Part shown: piece after piece, positions 32,318 through 43,145 of the stretch
Numbering within the stretch: the first letter of the stretch is position 1
How the letters are laid out: each line of letters starts with the position of its first letter
Origin: Saturnia japonica
Taxonomy: Eukaryota > Arthropoda > Insecta > Lepidoptera > Saturniidae
Assembly (NCBI GenBank): GCA_033032175.1
Contig: CM065331.1
Location: 9,548,370 to 9,612,369, forward strand
Length of the DNA: 64,000 nucleotides
Direction of reading: 5' to 3'
Notes under the pieces: model-generated
The model's input: only the letters and a program-made list of their open reading frames with translations
What the model was told of the DNA's origin: nothing
The model's database searches: none
Program-made: the position numbers and the translations under genes

Positions 32318-32480
32318 CAACACGGTCGTAGCGTAAGCGTGACTGCTATGGCCGAAGTCCTAGGTTCGAATCCTCGCCAGCTTCTCTTTCTCTCTTTCAT
32401 TTGGTTTTTTTTCTTTTTCATTAGTTTAAGTTATCACTTCTGTCGAGCGTCCCGAGACGCACACGACTTTTTTTTTTATA
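32318..32480 (+). ncRNA. tRNA-like sequence, probably a SINE head
   Basis: Bases near 32332 (TAGCGTAAGCGTG) resemble a pol III A box, and GGTTCGAATCC near 32363-32373 is a perfect B box, at tRNA-like spacing. I could not fold a full cloverleaf with a matching acceptor stem, and the sequence runs into T/C-rich DNA. I read it as a tRNA-derived SINE rather than a tRNA gene. Confidence 0.4.
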
Positions 32481-32814
32481 CAACTAAGTTGTCAAACAAA
32501 CCTATCTGTAGTAGCCTACAGACGATTGTAACTGTATAGGTATAATAAGCTGGAGGTATTCCACCAGTCTGGTAGCCCCAAATAGATGTCATGTTCGATA
32601 TTGTCCGCGCGTGATCTCAGAGGAAGCATCTCGGCGCAACCTTTCACCGGCATTATTTTCACTGTCGATTGAAGTATTATTCAATGTAAAACCCAGCTGC
32701 AATCTTCACCAGATATTATGATATATGCCTTGGTTGTTGACTTCAACGATAAAAGTAGTGAGATCTAAATGGGTGCCAAGTTCGTGCTCACGTGGACTAC
32801 AGAAAACCAGCGCG

Positions 32815-33010
32815 AATCTTGCTCCCCGCTCCCGGCTTTTTTAAAGACAAAAACGCTTATTGTGGGTGTTCCTTAGAAGATAGATGTATACTCTCCCGGA
32901 TTTTTTTGTAGGTATTTTAAATGCCTATGATTACATAGTACATTAATTTGCTATATCTCTTATTGTTTACTCAGCATAAGTCATTTAAGCACCCGCATTT
33001 ATTTACTATG
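32815..33010 (-). mobile_element. Partial Helitron-like element, family 3
   Basis: Contains GCTTATTGTGGGTGTTCCTT and the TTTGCTATATCTCTTATTGT block of family 3 in inverted orientation. The left breakpoint of the segmental duplication (32896) falls inside it. Confidence 0.6.
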
Positions 33011-35532
33011 ACCAGTTTTTTTTCATTCTGGTAGAAACTAGCCATCGAACATAGGGCTCTTTCATGACTGTTTTAGTAGGTACTTATTAATAATTCGTAT
33101 ATTAGAACTAGCCAAGTCATAGAAGAAGACGTGACCCTCGAAATCTATGATTTCTTCTAGATACCAAATTTACAATTTTAAGAACGGATAGCACCATCTA
33201 TATCTAAGGCCATTTCTGGTATTATATTTGCGGCACTAGTGGAAGCAGATGTTTTACATGCTTGCCTGGCCTAAATTGGAGTAGGAGACGGTACCTATTT
33301 ATATCTATATACGGCCGTTTCAATAACCTACCTATAGATAATTTTTCGTATGTACATAAAATATATATCTTAATTCCATAGCTAGGATAGATAAGAAGGA
33401 AGCCGATATCTGTCTTAAGTTAAAGATAGTACTTATTACAAATATGTACTAATGGGGGATAGTTTACTAACTTTGAGTTTACTAACTCAGATATGTTATT
33501 GAAAACGGCCGATAATACTAAAAAGGATAACTGACTGACCGATTGACAAATCAACGCACAGCCCAAACTAATGGAGAGGTACGTGAGCAATAAGGAAGGA
33601 TTTTTATAAAATCATCCCCTAAGGTTGTGGAAAGAGGGGATGAAAGTTTGTATGAAAATCCGTCATTTAAAAAAATATTAATATGAACATTGTTTTATTT
33701 GTATGCCACTAAACCAAACTTTAGACGTTCATTGACTTTCGTCGAAAATGCAAGACGTTAAGGTTGATGTGACGTCGAAAAACAATGGGATATAATTTAA
33801 TTACGGCGCGAACAAAACTGCGGGCAAGGTGCTAGTGTATATAAAAACAAAATTCGTTTTATGTATTTTTTTTTAGTGTGTAAAGCAAAAGTTGCGCATG
33901 AGATACGCCTTTACAACCACAAATAGGTGAATGTATGACCGTAAGAGGTCTAACAACACTTTACTCGGCTTTACGATAAACTTGAATTTACTCTGTTTAT
34001 TCAACATCCCACAACATGGCGTGGGTATCTGCGTAAATTTCGTTCCCGGGTTCGGACTTTGTTATTACCAAAAAAAGGTTTTCAATGCAACACATATATA
34101 AATATGTTTGGAATCATTAACGCTTACGCCTTCAGCTGACGGTGAAGGAAAAGATCTACCCACATTAGTTTTTTCATGAGGCTTCGTAGATAATGTGCTT
34201 TTTTGTTTACAACTTATGTAATGTTCTTTCTTTCTGTTCTAATCTTAGACCTTCAGTATTTAATATAGGCCCGGCTGAATACCAGCGCTATGGTTATTTG
34301 CTATAGAATATACCGAACTGAGGTCCTTCTCGTGACTGCGGCATTTGTTTGACAAAGTTGCAATATTATAAATTACACTAGCGGTGTGCTCTCGGCTTCG
34401 CACGTGTTTGTTACTACGTTGCAGTTATTTAAATCCCGTAATTTTTTTTTACTCATATTATTGACAATTTTATTCAGAAATGGCTTATAGGTGAAATATT
34501 CCAAAATGCGGTTAAAATTTTTTTTTTTTTATGATTCCTAAATATATGTTTTATTGACGATTATAGCCTATCAATTATGCCTGTCAACAAAATTTGATCA
34601 GAATTGGTTGAGAATTGATGAAAATGAAATTTTTTGTTTTTTTTTTTACTTTTTTAAATTTTTATTGACAATTGTTACAGCATATCATTCATGGAATGAC
34701 TTATACTTCCCGTGTACAAAGCTTCATCAAAATCGGTCAAGGATTAACAAAAATATATAAAAAAGAAATATTTAAAATTCTTATACTATCAATTGACAAA
34801 TGACATAAGCATCCCGAGTACAAAATTTCATAAGAATCGATCAAGCCGTTTTTAAATTAAAACCGGGCATAAAAACAGACAGCGAAACAATATTTTTTTA
34901 ATGGCACATGATTGGTTTCGTTCAAATGCGTATCGAGAAATTTGTACAAAAAATATATATTAGTAATACTATAATTTAATGTGCTAATCTAATTAAAAAT
35001 TTATTTACAACACTAATTCCACTACATACCTGTAGCAAATAGATATCTCTAGTATATATAACTTTATAGTACAGCATACGCATACAGTTTAACTAACTGT
35101 AGAACAAAAAACCAGAAAAAATATAAACCTCCACACAAAAAAAAAATGGTCAAGTGCGAGTTGTACTCGCGCACTGATCGTTCCATTTCACTACATATAC
35201 ATTTGAATTTATTTACAACATTTTGTGTTAAGATTTACACACGTGTCATGTGTACAGGGTGTCCCAGAACGTGATAATCAGCCAGAAATGGGTGTTAACC
35301 CATGTGGTGACAATAACCAGAAAAATATGAAAAGAAAAACTATTGCATGTACTTGAGAAATTATGGCCAATTAAAAAAAAATTTGACTCCCTGCGATGAT
35401 TTTTCGAGCACTGTGACTACAATTCTGGAGTTTTTGGCGGGATCTTGAAGTGACATGTTGTGGTTTTTATTTTTAATTCATTTACTTAGGTTTTTGACCC
35501 TATATTATGTAATATTAGTGACGTTTTGCGTG
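32896..35532. repeat. Tandem segmental duplication, copy 1 (2.64 kb, uninterrupted)
   Basis: Begins CCGGATTTTTTTGTAGG and ends GTGACGTTTTGCGTG, directly joined to copy 2. Order and content match 35533-37652 plus 43980-44728, with scattered substitutions and small indels. It contains a MITE (33311-33511), Helitron-like ends near 33832 and 34378 (GCTAG|T on either strand), and no supported gene. Confidence 0.9.
33311..33511. mobile_element. MITE with CGGCCGTTT(T)CAATAAC ends (in duplication copy 1)
   Basis: The left end ACGGCCGTTTCAATAAC and right end GTTATTGAAAACGGCCGA are inverted repeats. The twin in copy 2 is at 35949-36156, and a diverged relative is at 22308-22501. Confidence 0.65.
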
Positions 35533-36805
35533 CCGGACTTTTTTGTAGGTCTTTTTAATGCCTATGATTACATAGTACATTAATTTGCTATATCTCTTAT
35601 TGTTTACTCAGCATAAGCCATTTAAGCACCCGCATTGATTTACTATGACCAGTTTTTTTGGTTTTCTGGTAGAAACTAGCCATCGAACATAGGGCTCTTT
35701 CATGACTGTTTTAGTAGGTACTTATTAATAATTCGTATATTCGAACTAGTCAAGTTATAGAAGAAGGTGTGACCCTCGAAATCTATGATTTATTCTAGAT
35801 ACCAAATTTACAATTTTAAGAACGGAAAGAACCTTCTATATCTGAAGCCATTTCTGGTATTATATTTGCGGCACTAGTGGAAGCAGATGTTTTACATGCT
35901 TGCCTGGCCTAGATAGGAGTGGGAGACAGTACCTATTTATATCTATATACGGCCGTTTCAATAACCTACCTATGGATAATTTTTCGTATCTACATAAAAT
36001 ATATATCCTAATCATGGGATTAGGATATATAAGAATTAGCTAGGATAGATAAGAAGGAAGCCGATATCTTTCTTAAGTTAAAGATAGTACTTATTACAAA
36101 TACAATGTACTAATGGGGGATAGTTTACTAACTCAGATATGTTATTGAAAACGGCCGATAATACTAAAAAGGATAACTGAATGACCGATTGACAAATCAA
36201 CTCACAGCCCAAACTAATGCAGAGGTACGTGAGCAATAAGGAAGGATTTTTATAAATTCATCCCCTAAGGTTGTGGAAAGAGGGGATGAAAGTTTGTATG
36301 AAAATCGGTAATTAAAAAAAATATTAATATGAACATTGTTTTTTTTTTGGAATGTCACTAAACCAAACTTTAGACGTTCATTGACTTTCGACGAAAAAGC
36401 AAGTCGTTAACGTTGATGTGACGTCGTAAAACAATGGGATATAATTTAATTACGGCGCTAACAAAACTGCGGGCGAGGTGCTGCTAGTGTATATAAAAAC
36501 AAAATTCGTTTATGTATTTTTTTTAGTGTGTAAAGCAAAAGTTGCGCATGAGATACGCTTTTACAACCATAAATAGATGAATGTATGACCGGAGGAGGTC
36601 TAACAACACTTTACTCGGCTTTACGATTAACTTGAATTTACTCTGTTTATTCAACATCCCACAACATGGCGTGGGTATCTGCGTAAATTTCGTTCCCGGG
36701 TTCGGACTTTGTTATTACCAAAAAAAGGTTTTCAATGCAACACACATATAAATATGTTTGGAATCATTAACGCTTACGCCTTCAGCTGACGGTGAAGGAA
36801 AAGAT

Positions 36806-37027
36806 CGAGAGAGGTTACGCATAGAAATTTCTTTCAAGATTTCTCTATACTTGGAGCAATTCAACTGGTGGAATACCTCCACCTTACCGAGGATCGCAGC
36901 TAAATAACCTCGTGTTATGTTACTGATAGGGGTTTTCAGAGGTTAGTGTGGAAGGAAAGTTGTGAAATGTGTATTTGATTGGAAAAAATTCAATTTGCGA
37001 TCAAAGTGAGAGGTAATTGAAAAACTA
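36806..37027 (-). mobile_element. ~222-bp insertion present only in duplication copy 2
   Basis: Copy 1 reads AAAAGATC directly into TACCCACATTAG (34160 region); copy 2 has about 222 bp between them. The insert carries a motif (GGTGGAATACCTCCA) shared with 2070 and 32550, so it belongs to a dispersed family, probably SINE-like. There is no clean target duplication. Confidence 0.6.
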
Positions 37028-37987
37028 CCCACATTAGTTTTTTCATGACGCTTCGTAGATAATGTGCTTTTTTGTTTACAACTTATGTAATGTTCTTTCT
37101 TTCTGTTCTAATCTTAGACCTTCAGTATTTAATGTAAGCCCGGCTGAATACCAGCGCTATGGTTATTTGCTATAGAATATACTGAACTGAGGTCTTTCTC
37201 GTGACTGCGGCATTTGTTTGACAAAGTTGCAATATTATAAATTACACTAGCGGTGTGCTCTCGGCTTCGTACGTGTTTGTTACTACGTTGCAGTTATTTA
37301 AATCCCGTAATTTTTTTATTACTCATATTATTGACAATTTTATTCAGAAATGGCTTATAGGTGAAATATTCCAAAATTCGGTTAAATTTTTTTTTTTTTA
37401 TGATTCCTAAATATATGTTTTATTGACGATTATAGCCTATCAATTATGTCTGTCAACAAAATTTGATCAGAATTGGTTGAGAATTGATGAAAATGAAATT
37501 TTTTGTTTTTTTTTTTACTTTTTTAAATTTTTATTGACAATTGTTACAGCATATCATTAATGGAATGACTTATACTTCCCGTGTATAAAGTTTCATCAAA
37601 ATCCGTCAAGGACTAACAAAAATATATAAAAAAGAAATATTTAAAATTCTTATACCCCTATCACCTCCGGTCTGGCAATCGAACCGCTCAACGCCGCTTC
37701 AAAATTTGCCGTGAGCGGCAATCAGACCGCTCAGCGCTGATGACGGTTGCTTGTTTTTGGTCGATTTGTGCTGCCATATTGCTACTGCTATCCCTTACAA
37801 ACATATTTATTATTAAGGCATAAGACAAGGACACAGTATTAAAGCCAAAACGAAGCGTCATCCGGCCGCCATATATTTTGTACTTCAGTCCATTGCTAAC
37901 GTTCACGCGGCGCGTTGTTCGGGTGGTCATTGTGGATTTTCGGTGCTTTTTTTGTTGTGATTTTAACTTGGAAACTGTATTTATTCA

Positions 37988-40900
37988 ATGGATAGGTAAG
38001 TAATAAATCATTGTAAGATAATACATTTCATATTTAAGAAGTTTTTAGTGCATTTTTCGTTAAATTCCCACACCAAGTCGTGTTGTAACGGAACAATTTT
38101 TCGAGATTTTATAAATAAATTTAACAAAGTAGCTATATTTACAGTAGGGATATGATTAATATCTATAGTATAACTAATCATTAACGTAATTAAAGTGTAA
38201 ATTCGTTACATTCTTTCCCTATTTCACAAAAAACATTCATTTTAACAATCGAAAAGCACATGACGCTTGTTCAAACCTGTCTGTCAAACGTATGACGGGG
38301 ATCCGGCTCTACAGGTATGGATACGGCGCTTTCGATTTCAAGTTAATTAATTATTGTTGATATTTTGTGATTGTTTTTTTTTTTTCTGATTTTTAATGCT
38401 AATAATATCTGATATCACTATTAATTTACATGTATTTTATTATAAATAAAAGACTTGCAAGTTCGTAATTGTTGTTGATATTTTGTTTGTTTTTTTTTTC
38501 TGATTTTTAATACTAATAATATTTGATATGATAGGTAGTGTAGTATAGTGAATAATTTACATGTATTTTATAGTCGTATTTTTAATTTCAAATTAGCGGA
38601 AGGCGACCACAAACGGGGCGGGGACGGCGCGTTGGACGTGGTGCACGACGTGTCGTTGGGGGCAGGAGAGGAGCTGCCAGCAGAGGAGCTGCCAGCGGAG
38701 GAGCCGCCAGCCGAGGTGCCGCCAACACCTCTGCGAGACCCAACGCTGCTGACGTGTAAGTTTTTTATTAGTATAATTTTTTTTGTTTTTTTTTTCAGTA
38801 TTAATTATTACTTTTTTTATGTTGTAGAGTTCAGTTCTTAATGTTGGCGGACCTAGTGACTGTTCCTCCGCTGGAAGAACCTCTCACAGTAAAAAGGAAA
38901 CGCACGTGGGACCAGTACGTATATAACTTTCATAGTATATGTTTACTAATAATTTGTTGAAAATATATGTTGTTATTTTTCTTTTCACCAGTACATATAC
39001 AGCGCAACCCCCGAGCACGAGTGGGTCTGTGTGGGAAGATCCCCTACCAGGCCCATCCAGTGCGGGTGAAGCGCCTGCGGTTCCGCCGTCGCCGGCAGTG
39101 TAAGTTTACTTTACTTTTGTTTTACGTGTTTTCGTTAATATTTTTTAAATTTTGGTTTAGATATTATGTACGTATGTAACGGCTGGTTGCGATAAATGCA
39201 AAAACGAATGTTAGCGAATGTACAACGACGATTCGTTGGATATAGGAACAGGCCATAAATTTATGTTTGTTTTTCTTTTGCCAAACAGAACTGTCACGTC
39301 ACAGCCGTCGTCACAGCATGAGCTGCGTCAGCGAAGAAGGTCATTGCGTGACGATGAAATTGAAGCGTTGTTATTCAATGGTAAGTGACGAGTGATGTAT
39401 ACAACTATGTAGGGGTGCTGATGGTTATTTATTTTATTTTATTAAGCTACCAACAAGACATACACTTCACTACAATTAAAAATACAAAACATGATTTAAT
39501 TAGAGTCTAAGTGTTGTAAGTAAGTTATTGTATACATATTACTTTTGATTGACAGGAAGTGGCAGTGAATCGGAGTCCGACCGGGAGCACGACGAGGATA
39601 TCTTCAGGTGTGCGGAGTTGGAGATGGATACGCCGCTCGATCCACCGGAGATGGAGCTCCACGTGGCCGACGTATCCATCGCCTCAACTTCAACTGCCAC
39701 CTACCAGCCAAGTAACTTTTATAATTTTGAATGGACATGTTTTCCCGATTCCCCGATTCCTGCTGAGTCGAGGAGAGAAAACTTCTCCAACATTGATGTC
39801 GGTCCAACGGTTTCACATGCCGACCCATATGCCGCTTTTACAGCCATATGGGATCGACAGATCATGGAACACATCGCCTCGGAAACTAACAAGTATGCAC
39901 AGCAGTTGGTACTCCGTAAACTCGACAATGCCACACTATGTTCTTCCAGTCGCATCTCTGCTTGGAAGGACACATGTGTGGAAGAACTTTATGTTTATTT
40001 TGCCCTCATTATAGCGATGGGGTCCGTCATAAAGTCAAAACTTGCCGAGTATTGGAATACCAACTGTGGTGACGTATTTAGTACGCCAGGATTTGGCTTA
40101 CATATGTCTCTGCGTCGTTTTGAATTGCTAAACGCATGTTTGCATTTTAACGATAACAGAGGCATGTGTGAGCAAAATGTTGACGGTTCCGAGGCAAAAT
40201 TGTATAAACTTAAACCTTTAATAACGCATCTTAACAGCAAATTTTCGTCATTATACAACATGAGCCAGAATATAGCTTTAGATGAGTCATTGCTGCAGTG
40301 GAAAGGTTGGTTGAGCATCAATCAATTTATTCCTAACAAAGCCGCCTCAGTGGGTATTAAAACCTATGAGATTTGTGAATCTCGAACAGGCTACTTGTGG
40401 CGGTTCGAGATTCACGCTCATAAAAAAATCGGCCCTACGTCCCAGCAGTTGGACCCCTTACACGCGTATACGCCGGCAACTGTTTTAAGGCTACTTCAAG
40501 GTCTTGAACACAAGGGCCACACGATATGGATGGACAACTTTTATAATTCGCCAGCTCTCGCCAGAAAGTTGAAAACCCTAGGGTTTGATTGTGTTGGCAC
40601 TTTGCGAACCAATCGCCAGTTTGTGCCACACGAACTGAATAGCCTTACCAAGGCAAACATGCAGCCAGGCCAGATCGCCGGATTTACATCCGGTGATGTC
40701 GACGTGTTGGTATGGAGGGATAAGAACCGAGTGGCGATGATCTCTACCTACCACGGTAATACTAAATCCAATGTCAATTCTACCATAAAACCGACAGCCA
40801 TTTTCGACTACAATGTTATGATGGGGGGAGTCGACAAAAAAGACCAAATGTTAGCAATGTTCCCCGTCGAAAGAAAACGCACACGGATTTGGTATAAAAA

Positions 40901-41240
40901 AGTATTCCGTAGGCTGCTCAATGTTTCCGTATTGAATGCCTACATACTGTTGAAACAGTCCACTTCTGCTTCCACTTCCACTACACACCGGGGATTTAGG
41001 ATGCAGTTGGTACGGACCATTTTAGAAAAATACGGAGGAAAAAGTAGGAGCATAGATCTCCCACAAAGTGGGATGACAATAGCAACACATTACTTAGAAG
41101 AGCGGCCTGTTTTGGAAAGCACTGGTAGACGGTTGCGACGAGTTTGTTGTGTGTGCAAGAAACTGGGTCACTTATACTGCGTGGGCTGTGACAAGACGGT
41201 ATGCATGAGTCCGTGCTTTGTCACTCTACACACACAGTAG
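37988..41240 (+). CDS. piggyBac-like transposase, six coding exons, apparently intact
   Basis: Proposed exons 37988-37995, 38597-38753, 38828-38918, 39003-39099, 39289-39380 and 39556-41240 join without stops into 709 residues; every intron is GT-AG. Exon 6 alone gives the DDE_Tnp_1_7 core. Catalytic aspartates are D391 (A-L-D-E-S-L-L), D475 (W-M-D-N-F-Y) and D575 (G-G-V-D-K-K-D), the piggyBac DDD triad. The C-terminus (about 675-705) is a Cys-rich zinc-binding domain (C-C-V-C-K-K...Y-C-V-G-C-D-K). The N-terminal exons encode an Arg/Gly- then Ser/Pro-rich, disordered region, followed by an acidic S-G-S-E-S-E-S-D stretch. By family it excises and inserts DNA at TTAA. Exons 4-6 are firmly in frame; exons 1-3 are inferred by phase. 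Insertion into only one arm of a duplication argues for a mobile element rather than an old domesticated gene, but an intact, intron-bearing copy could also be domesticated. Confidence 0.88.
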
Positions 41241-41243
41241 TTT

Positions 41244-41950
41244 CAAGGACTACTGAACCGAATTTAGGATAGGTACCTCTGTCTAGTGTGTTGTAACATT
41301 GATGCTTCAAGAACTACTAAACCGATTTTACTTATCCTGTCCGTGTGTTGTTGCATTGGTGTGTGTCAAGAACTACTAAACCGATTTTACTCATGCTGTC
41401 TGGAATATTGTTACATTGGTCTTTCAAGAACTACTAAACCGATTTTAGGGAACCTGTCTGGTATGTTTTAGCATTGGCTTCAAGAACTACTAAACCGATT
41501 TTACTAATCCTGTCTCGCATGTTGTGTAGCATTGGTGGTTCAAGAACTACTAAACCGATTTTACTCATCCTTTCTGTGCATTGTTGTATTGGTGCTTCAA
41601 AAACTACTAAACCGATTTTACTAATTCCTTTTTGATTTTTTTTCATCCATGAAGTGACTTGCGTATTACATTAATAGTGCGGTTACTCTATTTTACAGGA
41701 ATCCTGTCTGGTATATTTTTGTATTGCTGTTTCAAGAACTACTATGGATTTTAGGAATCCTGTCTGGTATATTTTTGTATTGCTGTTTCAAGAACTACTA
41801 TGGATTTTAGGAATCCTGTCTGGTTTATTGTTGTATTGCTGTTTCAAGAACTACTGAATCGATTTTATTAATCCTCTCTGTGCGTTATTGTATTGGTACT
41901 TCAAGAACTACTGAACCGATTTTTTGATTACTTGGCTGGTATTAGTATAT
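41244..41950 (+). repeat. Minisatellite, ~57-bp unit, about 11 diverged copies
   Basis: Units begin TTCAAGAACTACTAAACCGA and continue into a CCTGTCTG and TTGTATTGGTG-like tail. Starts fall near 41244, 41308, 41367, 41424, 41479, 41539, 41597, 41729, 41786, 41843 and 41899, with an ~75-bp non-repeat stretch inside unit 7. It starts only a few bases after the transposase stop codon. Open frames here (both strands) are by-products of the repeat. Confidence 0.9.
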
Positions 41951-42274
41951 CTGCGTGCTTCCGTTATTATGATTGTGTGACGTTGTGATTTATTATAAAT
42001 TCATGTTATTTCATTGTTTTACACTAATTGCATATATTTCCGAGCACCAAGGTGTTGTAACCTCTAAGATACTTGCTTACTTACTTATTTAAATGTATGT
42101 TCAAAAAATTTAAGATAATTTTGAACTTGTAACTAACAGGCACAATTTCAATACTAGAAATAAATATAAAATAGTCATTCCATCTTTTACATCTACTGAA
42201 AATGATAACTGTATATAATTTAATACTGTAAAAACTATTTTAAAAAATAAAATAAGTTGTTGATAAATCCGATC

Positions 42275-42330
42275 GAATTTCTTGTAGGTTCTTCTCGATG
42301 ACTGTGGTGTTTTCCGAACCGTTGACAGTG
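42275..42330 (+). mobile_element. Small LINE 3'-UTR fragment
   Basis: GGTTCTTCTCGATGACTG and TTTTCCGAACCG match the better copies at 49120-49250 and 53470-53600. Only about 55 bp remains, within the 6.33-kb insertion. Confidence 0.5.
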
Positions 42331-42670
42331 GTATAATGCCTACTTACCATAAGGTGGTCTGTTTGATAATTGGAAACCTATTGTAAATAATTTAAGTTAA
42401 TTATTTGATAATGAGTACTAGATAGTGATATAAAGTTAATGTTATTTTTTGTATAAACTTCTTTGCTAATTTTTTTTTCAGTGTTTATTCAGATTGTTCA
42501 CGTTAAAATATTTAAATTCCTAGTGGCAAAATATAATAAGTTCTTTCTACACATAGATAGATATATTTTATTGTAATTTACGTAGTTAATATAAAAATAA
42601 ATTGTTACCATCTTACCTCGAAGTAGATTAGCACAATTCAAAAATTCCGCCTCCCATCCGATGATCTGTC

Positions 42671-43145
42671 TGTATACTTTTGTTTTATTCTCAAATAAAA
42701 TATTAAAACATTTTCATAAAAAAATTATATCAATATATTTTTCGTAAAAATATTATCAATATCTACTGTATACTTTTGTTTTATTCTCAAATAAAATATT
42801 AAAACATTTTCATAAAAAAATAATATTAATATATTTTTCGTAAAAATATTATCAATATCTACTGTATACTTTTGTTTTATTCTCAAATAAAATATTAAAA
42901 CATTTTCATAAAAAAATAATATTAATATATTTTTCGTAAAAATATTATCAATATCTACTGTATACTTTTGTTTTATTCTCAAATAAAATATTAAAACATT
43001 TTCATAAAAAAATAATATTAATATATTTTTCGTAAAAATATTATCAATATCTACTGTATACTTTTGTTTTATTCTCAAATAAAATATTAAAACATTTTCA
43101 TAAAAAAATAATATTAACATATTTTTCGTAAAAGTGTTATCCATA
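42671..43145. repeat. 96-bp tandem repeat, five copies
   Basis: Units start TGTATACTTTTGTTTTATTC at 42671, 42767, 42863, 42959 and 43055, exactly 96 bp apart; the last is slightly incomplete. The inner copies are nearly identical. As 96 is a multiple of three, a 154-codon minus-strand frame with a 32-residue repeat stays open, but it is lysine/isoleucine-rich AT noise and is not called a gene. Confidence 0.93.

Noticed and set aside
32318..32400. tRNA gene
   Set aside because: A perfect B box is present, but I could not pair an acceptor stem or fold a cloverleaf; a tRNA-derived SINE head fits better.
38548..38841. 97-codon acidic protein starting at 38548 as a separate gene
   Set aside because: Overlaps the transposase N-terminal exon in another frame and does not link to any downstream exon without a stop; the R/G-rich frame gives a complete in-phase gene.
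41286..41646. Open frames on both strands after the transposase gene
   Set aside because: Both are translations of the 57-bp minisatellite.
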